Position numbers and translations under genes: made by a program. From Orychophragmus violaceus (lineage: Eukaryota; Streptophyta; Magnoliopsida; Brassicales; Brassicaceae), in NCBI GenBank assembly GCA_030180135.1, contig CM058236.1, forward strand, positions 5,704,001 through 5,768,000: a DNA stretch of 64,000 nucleotides, given 5' to 3'. Below the pieces are notes generated by a model. The model saw only the letters and a program-made list of their open reading frames with translations, was not told the origin of the DNA and searched no databases. This document shows, piece after piece, positions 42,386 to 52,735 of the stretch (the first letter of the stretch is position 1; every line of letters begins with the position of its first letter).

Positions 42386-43038
42386 TGTTGGGAATGTCCT
42401 GAAATCTACCGTACTATCTCTAGAAAGTATGATAAGTGTCGAGATCAGACATAAGTCATAAATACTGGGTGATCATGATGACTTGCTAGAGCCCGCTCAT
42501 GATCTATAAGTTTAGGACTTATTACCAGTATTGTATGATCCCAAAGGGTCACACACCATAGCTAACGAGAAAGTTAAAAAGGAATTAATACAGTAAGATG
42601 CAAGACATTTACTGTATTTGTACAGAGAATTGGGCCAGACAAAAGACAGTCTTTTGTCTGATTTGGGCCTTGGGCCCAAAAGCCTAATGAGCCATTAGTT
42701 TAATTACTTGGGCCCATATAAAGGAAGGAGGAGGCGCAGGAAGCCCAAAAAATGCTTTAGTTGTCTGCAATTTGTGGAGCCAGCCGTCCTCTCTCTCTCT
42801 GTTGATTCCGAGCTTGGTCTAGCAGCCTGATCCAGTAGCTTGTAAGAGTGTGGATACCTAGGAGGAGCTGGTCATCATCAGCTCTTGAAGATCTCGATAT
42901 TCCTTTGATCAATCTGCTGCAATCACAAGGTAATGATCCTGATCTGTTTATGATTCAACTGCAAATCACCTAGATCCTAGTTGATTATGTGCTAGGTTGT
43001 AATCTGACAATTACACCATGAATACTCATAATCCTACA
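42386..43038 (+). repeat. 3' LTR of the inner copia
   Basis: 653 bp, paired with 35905-36557; the right flank ATTCT completes the target duplication. Confidence 0.95.
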
Positions 43039-43910
43039 ATTCTGTTGCTGTAGGTGTAAGATATCTGAAAAGATGATCTTGATTCTAGTGGGAGTTATTT
43101 TAGTTATGTTGTAAACTTTACATAGACATGCTTTGGCAGTGTTTGTGTAAGTTAAAAACTGACATCAGTATTATTTAATTACTGGATAATTAAATAATGG
43201 TCCCAAAGTACTTTATGGTCATCTTATAGGTCATCAAGTTGAAGACTTGATCATGAAACCCTATAAGTAAAAGATGACATAAATTATGATTGTCCCTAGT
43301 CAAGGTTTTTAAAATGGGACACTAACAACCGCGCAGACTAGTATGTGAGGTGACTGTTGGACTAAGTTTCATGGAGTCAATGATATGATTATCACAGTCA
43401 GTCACATAGATATATGTTGGTGAACATATGATCGGACATGACCCGCTTAATGAGAACTCCACAGGATAGTTATATATAAGTGTCATGGGAGGTTCTCATT
43501 ACGACTATAGAGTATAGTCCTTAGACCTGAGTTCATCATGCTCTCTAGCATATGAATTGGTGCGCTTTGACCTTGTCAAACGTCGTTCCGTAACTGGCGG
43601 CTATAACGGCATTGTTTCGACGTATCATGAAGTATGTGTAGAAACAGGGATGGAACAAAATGGGATTTGTCCCTCCTGTATAACGGGAGATAAATATCTC
43701 AGGGCCCATCGAAGATTTGATACTGAGAAAATGCATGGCCGTGCTCAAACGAGGTGATTGTCAGTCGTTTGTTTTATCAGTATAGATCAGGAATTCGATG
43801 AACACGATGTTGGCTATAATAAGGATGACATAGTCTCTTGCCTTATGCCATATCGAGATATAGAGACGAAGGGATTATAGGAATAGGTGATTCCAGTACA
43901 AGTGGGAGAT
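43039..43910 (+). other. 3' non-coding region of the outer copia
   Basis: It continues the outer copia from 35904 (the words around CGAAATT...GTTGCTGTAGGTG rejoin across the inner insertion). It ends in a polypurine tract (CAAGTGGGAGAT) at 43899-43910. No gene is seen. Confidence 0.75.
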
Positions 43911-44647
43911 TGTTGGGATTATGTCCTGAAATCACATTGTACGAACTCTAGAGATAGTTGTATTGTCGAGATCGGACAATTCATGTGATACTAGGTAGTC
44001 ATAATGTTTTGCTAGAAACCACTTATGACAAATGAGTTGTAGCTCATTTCTAGTATTGTGTGAACCTACAGGGTCACACACCTAAGCAAGTTGGATACAC
44101 TCTGCATGGGATTGATCATTGGCATATGGTCTGATCGATGTGTATTAGATACACATCGAGTTGAGTTTCTAAGAGGTGTATCGACCGACACCATTGGGTG
44201 CATCGGTCGATACAGGGCGTGTGTCGATCGACACCACTAAGTGTGTCGGTCGACACAAGGGCGAAACCGAGACTGATGTTTCGGTTCACCGCGAGGTCAA
44301 TATATAAACTCGTTTTATGTGTTTCGACCGAGTGTGAGTTACTGTGCGCCGCCCAGAGTGTTTTCTCAGAGAGAAAAACACAGAAACCTCAAGAAACTAA
44401 AGTCCCAGGGAGATCCGAGCACCGGTCCTAGCATCCCGGCGGATTCCAGCTTGTGTGCGTGTGGACTACGATAGAGGCGCAGCATCTGAGGCGCAGTAGA
44501 TCTCGTATTACTTGATCCATCTTCCGCTGCTAAACACCAGGTAATCACGAGGTGAGATCCATGATTCAATTAACTAGACCCTAGATCCTAGGCTATTGGG
44601 AACTCGCGAGAATTCTGAATCTGTAGAATTGGCTCGGATTCCCAACA
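43911..44647 (+). repeat. 3' LTR of the outer copia, carrying the paired motif
   Basis: 737 bp from TGTTGGGA to TCCCAACA, an 8-bp perfect terminal inverted repeat. At 44181-44253 it carries two motif pairs: TCGACCGA / TCGGTCGA (44181 and 44203) and CGATCG / TCGGTCGA (44225 and 44246), each 22 bp centre to centre. A TATA box (TATATAAAC) lies at 44301, 48 bp downstream. It is inserted in the ORF1 gene of element 4. No 5' partner LTR is in the window. Confidence 0.85.
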
Positions 44648-45474
44648 CCCTCAAGTCAGAATCAGCAAACAGCTCTCTCAGCCCAATGAAGAGCGCCTCT
44701 AGCTCGTTCTTTCGCATCTTGTTCGCTTCAGCTTTGCACAACAGTGTATATCCCCAGATGCGTATCACATATCGAAGAACAAGATGCCTGACCTGAATCT
44801 GCTTCGTAGTCCTTGAGTCATATCGGCCATTACCAAAATGGTCCCAGAAATACTGAGCGCTCTGTACATCCCACTCAAGAGCCATAAAGCAACGTGTAGG
44901 CTCCACGCTGAATACATAAATACGGCAGATATCGAGAAGTGGAATCCGATATCTGGCTCCCAGACTCATGAAGGTAAAGATACCATCTGCAGCTCTCTTG
45001 CGGCTCGCATCGGGGTAGTAAACCCTGCAAGTAGCTAGCAACTGCCTCACCAGATAGTTCGTAGTGCTGCATAGGCATCGTACCCAAACCAATGCCCTTA
45101 ACCAATGCAAGCACCTGCTCATCGATGCCTAAGGCCTTGCAAGTCCGTCAATCAGCGAATTTGGTTGGATGAACGTCCATATCAACCCAACCATTGTAGA
45201 GTAGTGTATCGTACTCATCCCAGTACTCATGTATCGGCCTCTCAGTGAATGATGCACTCTTAACCAGCTTGTTAGGCTCCATGTCCCATACCTTGTCTGT
45301 CAGAATCCTTGCTTTATCTTCCTTAGGCCAAGGCAACTGTATGGCCTCACGATCTCTCTGATAAGGCTCAGGTGGTGTCGAGTCGCGTATAAACCACTCA
45401 TCTGGTGGAGGAGTCTGATCTGCAACTGCTGGAGTAGCTCTGCCGCGTTTACGAGGCTGTCTGCGAGGAGGCAT
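44648..45474 (-). pseudogene. ATHILA ORF1-like gene of element 4, 3'-truncated
   Basis: The start ATG at 45474 directly follows a splice acceptor (TTGATTGCAG). The frame encodes a basic N-terminus (RRQPRKRGR), then PPPDEW and HEYWDEYDTLLYNGW. It breaks at about 45150-45120 (stop/frameshift) and resumes with YLVRQLLATCRVYYP, GIFTFMSLGARYRIPLLDIC and RYVIRIWGYTLLCKAEANKM blocks. It is cut at 44648 by the outer copia LTR, losing the C-terminal half. Compare the intact 507-aa copy at 51212. The family (ATHILA ORF1, as I recall Pfam PF03078) has no known function. Confidence 0.8.
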
Positions 45475-45966
45475 CTGCAATCAAAGATATAAAAAAAATT
45501 TCGCACAATCAGTATCATAAACAACATCAATCCAAGAAATATACGCAGTCAAATCACGTTTTAAATCTGTCAAATTCGCGCATCAGACAAGTCTCATCAC
45601 AAAAATGGAATTTTTCAGAAACTTGCGAAATCGAACGTGAAAACTACTTCCTAACCTTCATTCCACTGCCAGATATCCTAAACCAACACCTAATCATCAC
45701 AGATTCAAGTTCCAGAAGCTAAAAATCAAACTTTCATACCTTAGGTTCGCTTCTGAAAAATCGATATTGAGAGAACATACCTTGGTTTCGGCTAAAATTG
45801 ATTAGAGATATGGATAGAGCTTGAAAAATCGAGCAGGTTAGAGCTTTGAATCGTCAAAATCGAGCAAGATTTGAGTGAGAAATCAAAAGGGGTGATTCGC
45901 TAGGGTTTGTCGCGAAGGAGTAATGAAGAAGAAAGAAAGAAGAAAGAAGAATTAAGTCGGACTTAC
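45475..45966 (-). other. Probable intron in the ORF1 leader of element 4
   Basis: On the minus strand a donor CAG|GTAAGT at 45966 and an acceptor TTGCAG at 45480-45475, directly before the ATG, define a 492-nt intron. The same arrangement is found in element 3 (50668-51211) and, with a mutated acceptor, in element O (60928-61427). Confidence 0.65.
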
Positions 45967-45979
45967 CTGCACGTGATTG

Positions 45980-46437
45980 CATCGACCGTTGCACTATGTG
46001 CATCGATCGTTGCATTATCGCGATTGGTCCAACCGAAATTGAACCAATCCGATTTCCGGTTTAAAGCATGTGTACATCCGATTGCAATTTGGACCAGCTG
46101 TGTCGATCGTTGCACAGGACCACAACGATCGTCACAGAGCGACTTCATCTCCTCGTCATATCCCTCTGCAGCGATCGATGCATAGGACCGCAACGATCGC
46201 TGCAAGGCGATTTTTTTTCCTTCTTCAAATCTCCCTGCATCGATCGTCACAACAAGTGCAACGATCGACGCAGATCTTCAGACTCGTATTCTGTAGTGAA
46301 AACACACCAAAAACAAAAACAAAACGTAAAATCTTAAAGAAAACACCAAAAAGAATATGTACAAACAAAACAGTGGGTTGCCTCCCACTCAACGCTTGTT
46401 TAAGGTCATTACCTTGACCGGACGAACTAGATCAGGC
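45980..46437 (-). other. Motif clusters and hairpins between gag-PR and ORF1 of element 4
   Basis: Pairs of CGATCG-type motifs lie at about 45985-46015, 46100-46135, 46170-46200 and 46235-46270. The two hairpins lie at about 46370-46425 (minus strand AGTGGGAGGCAACCCACT, and GGTCA/TGACC). The order is the same as in elements 1-3: gag stop, hairpins, motifs, splice donor. Confidence 0.75.
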
Positions 46438-47639
46438 TCATGGAGGTTTCAACAGAGGCTGTGAGTGCCTCTGCGAAAGTCTCCTCATCCTAGGTGGAGA
46501 GTAAGCATTGTTAGCGTGAGCTCGTCCAAGAAACGAAGGGATGCTATGTTTTCCTGCATTCACAGCAGTAAAGTTAGTAGAACTGAGTTTGGAAGACGCG
46601 TACCTTTGCTTTGGTGAGGTTCTGATGTTAGGAGCTTTCTGCTTAGAAACAGTTGCAAGCTCTGAAGATGTTAGAGTGGAATCTTCAGAAACCACTATCC
46701 TCTCCTCTCCAGGATCAGAAACTAAAGACTCACTCATCGGCGCTTCCTGTCCATCCTCAATGCTAAATGTTTGACCATCAAACTTTGGCCTGCGCAGCAT
46801 ATCCATCTCAAAGTGTAGAGGCTCATTTCCCAGATGGAGATCAATCAGACCATGCCTCACATCAATCTTCGCACCAGCTGTGGCTAAGAAAGGTCTTCCC
46901 AGTATTAGAGCATCACCCGGCTCACTATCGTACTTAAGCACCACAAAATCTGTCGGAACTAGGTAGTTACCAACTCTGACTGGGACATCCTCAAGGACTC
47001 CTTCTGGAATCCTTACTGACTGATCAGCTAGAACCAGAGAGGTCCTAGTGGGAGAAAAATATGTTATCACCAGTTTCTCTGCCACAGAGTATGGCATGAG
47101 ATTTCCAGCAGCTCCTAAATCACACAAGGAACGTCTGAAGCTATCCTCAAAGATGGAACAACTCAGCACAAATATACCAGGATCAGGTAGCTTCTTGGGG
47201 ATCTGAGTCAGCAACACATCACTGACTTGTTTAGGGATCACTATCACCCAATCTTTCAACACTTCGTCCATAGGTAGCATCTTCTCCAAGTATCTCTGCA
47301 CACAAGGGTGATATGGTGGATCATCAGGTCGCGGATCTTCTCCCAACTTCTCATCCATTACTTCCAGCTGCCTGGCTTCATCAAGTTCTTTTTGAGATAT
47401 CTCAAACACTTTAGGGAAAGGTGTAGTAGGCTCGTGAGCCTTCTCTTCAGCAGTACCACGAGAAACAAGTGAGGCTGATTCTTCACGACATGCAACGATC
47501 GATGCGTTTTGTGCAACGGTCGATGCAGGTAATTCATCACTGATAGTCTCGGGTTTTTCAGCTTCTTCAACGAGTTCAGCTGTATTAAACTCAAAATTCT
47601 CTCCTTGGTTGGATCCATCATCAATCTGAACTGACCAAG
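46438..47639 (-). pseudogene. Gag-protease gene of element 4, protease half
   Basis: The open minus-strand frame continues from the insertion of element 3 at 47639 down to the stop at 46438. It includes a coding motif pair (about 47490-47520), a protease domain with CDLGAAGNLMPYSVAEKL and ILGRPFLATAGA, and the tail YSPPRMRRLSQRHSQPLLKPP. No RT follows. The half is intact in itself but is separated from its gag half (55284-56799) by 7.6 kb, and that half carries a frameshift. Confidence 0.85.
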
Positions 47640-48817
47640 TGATATACCATGGATTTTAGGGATTTTAACCATGGTATATGTGTCATTTATCGAGTCTTTT
47701 ACTATGTTTTAGAGTCTTTTCAGGTATTTATTAGGTACAAGCACATTTGGAGCATATTTGGTGATTATGGAGCTTTCTGGAGCTAATTGGAGTATTTGGC
47801 CGAAAGATCAAGTTCACTGTTGATATTTCCGAGCTGCATCGATCGTCACACTTATGGCAACGATCGTTGCACCAGCGAGATGGGCCAAACGACGGTTTAA
47901 TGAAGAATGATGAAATTGCAGTTCTGCCCAGAAGTTTCTGATATTTACAAAGAAGCCCCAATTCGTGTTTTAGGTTATAAATAGAGTTTTTAAGCCATTG
48001 TTTAGGCTAAGCAGAAATAACTAAGTTTTATTCTCTTAGGAGATTTTAGGGGCTGGTTTTGTTCTCGAAAGAGACTTGATTTCGAACCCCTGTTGATTAT
48101 TCTGTTTTGATGATATTTGGTTTTCTACTTAAGATGTCTTCTGTTTCAATGAACATGTCTGAGTAGTTTACCTGTTAGGTTGAAGGATTCTCATTAGGGA
48201 TTTCAGAGAATTATAGTTTAATTAATCTGTAGAGATTTATATCTGCTAGTTCTTTATCTAAGTTGTTCTTAATGCTTAATCTGAAGTAGCTAATCAGAGT
48301 TATGATATTAGGTTGATTAATTCAGCGGAAGTTGGTTAATTTAACTAGAAAGAACTTAGATAAGCAATTAAACTATTCACAAACGGAAGTTTGGTCCAGG
48401 TTAATTGTGAACATATCAAACCTGGAATTAATGCTAGTTTAATCTGTTAGTTCTCGCAAACGAGAGTTTGGTTTGCTGCACTTAGACTTAGAGAATTATC
48501 GCAAAGGAATTTGGTTAATTCTATATCAGTGTTTGAGTTCTAGAATAGTTATTGATTGGATCTAGATAGATTGATTGCTTGCGTTCCTGATTTCCTGAGA
48601 ACTCCTGATACCTAACGCTTTGCTTCCTTGTTTACAAACTCACTTGATTCGCTTTGATATTTCGTTTACTGCTTTCACATCTGCTTCGCTTAATTTAATC
48701 CGAATTACTAATAATCTACTGTGTGACTGAGAGTCCTCGTGGGATTCGATACCTTATATACTACGATCGCATTAACTGTGCACTTGCAGTAGAATAGGGA
48801 AAACTATACACCTATCA
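47640..48817 (+). repeat. 5' LTR of element 3
   Basis: TGATATACCATGG to CCTATCA. The terminal inverted repeat is ATATACCATGG / CCATGGTATAT, changed on both arms relative to elements 1 and 2. CGATCG pair at 47840 and 47861; TATA box TATAAATAG at 47976, about 110 bp downstream. Confidence 0.95.
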
Positions 48818-48823
48818 AGTTTT

Positions 48824-48841
48824 TGGCGCCGTTGCCGGGGA
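48824..48841 (+). promoter_or_regulatory. Primer-binding site of element 3, tRNA-Asp type
   Basis: Exact 18-base match to the site of element 1. A leader motif pair follows (CGATCG at 48954 and 48975), just before the first start codon. Confidence 0.9.
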
Positions 48842-49000
48842 CTCTTTGAGTTCACTGATAGATTTAGTACTAGGATTTAGACTAAGCATTCTTTTTAATT
48901 TTCTTGTTTACTCACGTTTTTGATTTTTGGGATTGCAGGAATTCGCACTGCATCGATCGTTGCTCTCCTTGCAACGATCGACACTAGGCGATAATAAGCG

Positions 49001-50350
49001 ATGCTAAGATCTGAGACGTTCGGTAGGTTCCGCGCCATGGAACCTTTGATTTTAATTCAAGGTGAAAACGGCGTTCTACGAGACCAAGAGGGTCACATAT
49101 GCAACGCAAAAGGTCAGAAGATAGATGGGGAAGGAAACCCCATCTTACCAGATTACCATGTATTGGTTGGGCAAGTAGCTGAAATGCAGAGTAAGATAGA
49201 TGACATCCACGACATCTTACTTAGGGAGAGACAGTTCCGAGCAGAGGCAAACACTGATAAGTTTGCAGAGGTACGCTACATGGCTGGAGCCGACTCTTAT
49301 AGACATACCTTGGAACATCAGCAAAGGCAGAGTTCTAAGCACGCTCTAGGATCAGGAGACCGTAATTATACTTCCAATCTGGCATTTCCTACACAAAGGA
49401 GCAAACTGGAGATGATGTTAGAGCAAACAATTGAAAGGCAACAGCAGAACTCAACTTCTTTCAGCTCGAAGCTAGAGAACCTGTACACTAATTTAAATGA
49501 GAAATTTGAATCCTTGAGCACTCGTATAAGGCAGCTAGACACACAGATGGATCAAATTCCAAGTTCTACCCCAACAAAGGATTCTCATGAAGCTCCTGAC
49601 AACAACATCCTCACTCAGGATCATGCACAAATGGATCATGGATCATATCTAGCAGTTAAAGCTGTGGAATTTGTGGAAGACAGAGGGGGATTTGATGTTG
49701 AATTACCAGAGCTCGAAAGCTTCGATGCACCTGACTCAGCAGAGATTGACATGGATCGTTTAACTTGGATAGTCCAGATTGAAACAGGACCGAGCCAAGA
49801 AGAGAAATTTGAGTCTGAGACGGCTGGAATGGACCAAGAAACAGATAAACCCGAGACTACAGTTGAAACCCGAGTTGAGATGACAGCATCGATCGTTGCA
49901 TCACACGCATCGATCGTTGCACCCCGAAAGGAACCAGTTTCACCCAAATCTCGAGAACCTGCTAAAGAAGGAGCCTACAAACCTCCGTTGCCATTTCCAA
50001 AAGCTCCCGTTAAAACTAAGGATGTAGCTCAGTGCACAAAGATGGTTGACAAGAAGATGGTGGTTCCACGAGAGCCTATTCTAGCATCATCAAGACCTAA
50101 AGCTGCTCATAAACAAAAGGCCCCGAACATCAAATCTTTGCCAAAGGTAAAGCATAAAACCTCTAAGTTTAAGCCTCCTGACTCCACTGTTTTGAATAAA
50201 GGAAAGAGCGTTAAAACACCCAAGTGCAAACCTCACCCTACATTCCTCCCGACGTTCCTTGGACAACATCATGCTGCAACTGCTTACACACCACCATGGA
50301 TGATAAGGCATTCACAGAGACACTCAAAGTCTCTGTTGAAACCTCCATGA
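49001..50350 (+). CDS. Gag-related protein of element 3 (gag core and protease deleted in frame)
   Basis: 449 aa from the ATG at 49001. Residues about 15-55 match the gag N-terminus of element 1 (LILI..ENGVLRDQEG). Residues about 55-85 are a new helical segment. About 125-185 match the coiled coil (RSKLEMMLEQ, NEKFESLSTRIRQLDTQMDQ). About 290-310 encode ASIVASHASIVA from a motif pair at 49890/49911. The C-terminus is Lys/Pro-rich and ends in the shared YTPPWM ... SLLKPP tail. Capsid core and protease are both missing, but the frame is intact in an element whose LTRs are 99.8% identical. It shares architecture with the 404-aa protein of element 2. The function is unknown; partnering with full Gag is a hypothesis. 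Confidence 0.8.
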   Translation: MLRSETFGRFRAMEPLILIQGENGVLRDQEGHICNAKGQKIDGEGNPILPDYHVLVGQVAEMQSKIDDIHDILLRERQFRAEANTDKFAEVRYMAGADSYRHTLEHQQRQSSKHALGSGDRNYTSNLAFPTQRSKLEMMLEQTIERQQQNSTSFSSKLENLYTNLNEKFESLSTRIRQLDTQMDQIPSSTPTKDSHEAPDNNILTQDHAQMDHGSYLAVKAVEFVEDRGGFDVELPELESFDAPDSAEIDMDRLTWIVQIETGPSQEEKFESETAGMDQETDKPETTVETRVEMTASIVASHASIVAPRKEPVSPKSREPAKEGAYKPPLPFPKAPVKTKDVAQCTKMVDKKMVVPREPILASSRPKAAHKQKAPNIKSLPKVKHKTSKFKPPDSTVLNKGKSVKTPKCKPHPTFLPTFLGQHHAATAYTPPWMIRHSQRHSKSLLKPP

Positions 50351-50370
50351 GTCTGACCCCTTTCCAAAAG

Positions 50371-50667
50371 TCAAGCTAATGACTTAAAACAAGCGCTGAG
50401 TGGGAGGCAACCCACTGTTAGGTTTAACTATTTTTCTTTTTCATTTTTAGTGTTTTCTTAGGATTTCACGTTATTATTTGTTTTTACTAAGTTTTTCAGA
50501 TACAGAACCAAGTCTGGAGAGGAGTAACGATCGTTGCTCACATGTGCAACGGTCGTTGCAATTGGTCTTAATCGAAAATTAAGGTACATGTCGCTAAACC
50601 GGAATCGATTAGATTCAACCAGCATCGATCGCTGCTGCCCTGCAACGATCGTTGCAGCCACGACCAG
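50371..50667 (+). promoter_or_regulatory. Hairpins and motif pairs between the two genes of element 3
   Basis: Hairpin I (AGTCAAGCTAATGACTT) and hairpin II (AGTGGGAGGCAACCCACT) follow the stop at 50350. CGATCG/CGGTCG pairs lie at about 50527-50555 and 50624-50655. The splice donor CCAG|GTAAGT is at 50664-50673. Confidence 0.75.
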
Positions 50668-51211
50668 GTAAGTTACCTTAAACCCTATTTTCTCTTTTTC
50701 TTCTCAAAACTCCTTTGGTCGACACTCCGAGCCTCTACCCGAAAAACACCATTTCTCCATCAAATTTCCTGTTTTCAAGTTCTATTTCACTCGTTTTTAA
50801 CCAACCAATCCATTTCCTTAAGCCATATCTCAAGAAATCAAGGTAATGTTCTTCAATTTTCAAGCTTTCGGATTGGGGTTTTAGGGGTTCTAGATTGTTA
50901 GATTTTTTTAGCCGAAATTGATCAATGCATGCCCAAATAGGTATGATTTAGATTGCTAGATGATATATTGTTGCCGACTGTGTGATTGATTGCATGATTT
51001 GGAACGAAATTTGTTGACTGTTGATTGCGGCCAGAATCGCCCTGCAACGATCGCTGCCTTTGATGCAACGGTCGTTACTCGACGATTCTGGGGAAATGTT
51101 CGATTACACGGAATCGCCCTGCAACGATCGCTACCTTAGTGCAACGGTCGTTGCACGACGATTCAACAGAGAGTTGCCGAGACTAATTTGTTCAAATTTT
51201 CTGTTTTGCAG
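50668..51211 (+). other. Probable intron upstream of ORF1 in element 3
   Basis: Donor AG|GTAAGT at 50668 and acceptor TTCTGTTTTGCAG ending at 51211, with ORF1 ATG as the first exon codon. Length 544 nt. Two further motif pairs lie inside it (about 51045-51075 and 51118-51155). Conservation of both sites in element 4 supports splicing of an ORF1 mRNA. Confidence 0.65.
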
Positions 51212-52735
51212 ATGGCAACCCGGAATCAACCCCGCAAGAAACGAGCACAAGCTGCAAGCGCCTCACGACAATACATTCCGCCACCGGAATGGTTACACAG
51301 GGAATCAGATCCTCCACAGCCGTATCATTTGGTTCATGCAACCATAGGACAGCCATGGCCAAGGCCAGAGAAAGTTTTGATTGAGTCTGATCGCATCTGG
51401 AACGGTTCAATTAAGGGGATACTAAAATCAGATGACTTCACAGAAAGGCCGCTACACGAGTACTGGGATGAATACGATACCTTGCTGTATAATGGTTGGT
51501 GTGGTATGGAGATAGCACCTACCAAGTTCGCTGATTACTCAACCTGCAAGAGTCTCGGAATGGACAAGAAGGTGATGGAGCTGTGCAGAGGTATTGGTCT
51601 GGGGACAATGCCAATGCAGCCTTACGATTTGTACCCAGAGCTTGTGAGGCAGTTGCTTGCCACGTGCAGGGTTGTATACCCAAACCCAGAGAGCAGGAAT
51701 GCCCAAGGAGGCATCTTCACTTTCATGTGTCTCGGAGCGAGGTATCGAGTGCCCCTTCTCGATATCTGTAGGATCTACGGGTTCAGCACCACGCAGCCAC
51801 GCACCGATTTATCCCTTCCGTGGGAAGCATCAGAGGCTCGTGATTTCTGGGAGTACATTGGAGGTGGACGATATCACTCACGGCTTACACCAGTGATTCA
51901 GGTTAGGCATCCGGTTCTCAGGTATGTCTTGCGTATCTTGGGACGCACTTTACTGTGCAAGCATGAGGCGAACAAGATGCGCAAGACCGAGATGGAGGTT
52001 TTATTCAGAGGGCTGAAGGAGCAGTTCAGGGGTACTGATGTGAGGAACCCGGCTGAGAAGGTGAACCTAGGAGCTATATTTGCCCATCACCTTTGCGAGC
52101 TGCAGAAGAAGCCTTATGAAGGCGCGCGCAAGGAGACAGTAGGGAGTCTTCTCACTCCTATTTTCAGACACTGCGGGATCCCTATGGGGGGTATAGAGTG
52201 CGTTACTGAGCGCGAGTTCCTGGATCTCAGTCACTTGCAGAGTGCTACGTGGCTGAAGGAAGGGCGAGTGTGGGTGTACTACGACCCTGAGGATACACAG
52301 TATGGCATCGATCTACCTGCTGCCAGGTACACTCGGATCGATACCATTGATGATTTGAGCTTCCACCCTTCCGCTAGAGATCGATGTGCAGTACCCACTA
52401 TGGCTCATCCGCTGGGAGAGCCTTCTGCGAGAGCTTCGTCCTCCTCTGCGCCAGCGCCTGCCCCAGTCGACGATGTAGGTCCTTTTCCCGAGCCTACGAT
52501 GCCTTACGGTGCATATTCTGATGCCGAGTGGAGAGAGAGATCCGATAGCATGTTCCGAGTTGTTTGGAACTTCATGCGCAGCTGCAGGAGGCCACCACAG
52601 GTCCATCAGCCCGTACACGTTTCTCGACGCAGACATCGATCCCCGACTCCTCCTTCCCCGACTGATACTGATCGCGCAGCTGAGGCAGCCGATGACGATG
52701 CACGGTATGGTGGGATAGATGATGTGAGCGAGTGA
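51212..52735 (+). CDS. Intact ATHILA ORF1-like protein of element 3
   Basis: 507 aa from the ATG at 51212; the open frame continues eight codons upstream without an ATG, across the splice acceptor. The N-terminus is basic (RNQPRKKRAQ). The conserved core at about residues 70-260 includes HEYWDEYDTLLYNGW, FADYSTCKSLGMDKKV, GLGTMPMQPYDLYPELVRQL, GIFTFMCLGARYRVPLLDIC and VLRYVLRILGRTLLCKHEANKM. A second block (about 280-390) holds VGSLLTPIFRHCGIPMGGIE. The tail is Ser/Ala/Pro-rich, then Arg-rich, then acidic (DDVSE). I see no signal peptide or membrane segment, so it does not look like an envelope protein although it sits in the env position. The family (ATHILA ORF1) has no established function. 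The basic N-terminus suggests a nuclear protein (inference). Confidence 0.88.
   Translation: MATRNQPRKKRAQAASASRQYIPPPEWLHRESDPPQPYHLVHATIGQPWPRPEKVLIESDRIWNGSIKGILKSDDFTERPLHEYWDEYDTLLYNGWCGMEIAPTKFADYSTCKSLGMDKKVMELCRGIGLGTMPMQPYDLYPELVRQLLATCRVVYPNPESRNAQGGIFTFMCLGARYRVPLLDICRIYGFSTTQPRTDLSLPWEASEARDFWEYIGGGRYHSRLTPVIQVRHPVLRYVLRILGRTLLCKHEANKMRKTEMEVLFRGLKEQFRGTDVRNPAEKVNLGAIFAHHLCELQKKPYEGARKETVGSLLTPIFRHCGIPMGGIECVTEREFLDLSHLQSATWLKEGRVWVYYDPEDTQYGIDLPAARYTRIDTIDDLSFHPSARDRCAVPTMAHPLGEPSARASSSSAPAPAPVDDVGPFPEPTMPYGAYSDAEWRERSDSMFRVVWNFMRSCRRPPQVHQPVHVSRRRHRSPTPPSPTDTDRAAEAADDDARYGGIDDVSE

Larger units (their letters stand above)
35905..43038 (+). mobile_element. Complete Ty1/copia element nested in an older copia
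   Basis: 7134 bp. LTRs 35905-36557 and 42386-43038 are both 653 bp, with six differences by eye (0.9%). Target duplication ATTCT is at 35900-35904 and 43039-43043. The Met primer site is at 36559-36570, gag at 38126-39016, and a degenerate PR-IN-RT-RNase H region runs to about 41545, followed by a 3' non-coding region and polypurine tract. Pol is broken despite similar LTRs, so it probably moved as a defective copy. Confidence 0.95.

Noticed and set aside
51212..52735. Envelope-like protein
   Set aside because: It is in the env position and probably spliced, but I see no signal peptide, membrane anchor or cleavage site.
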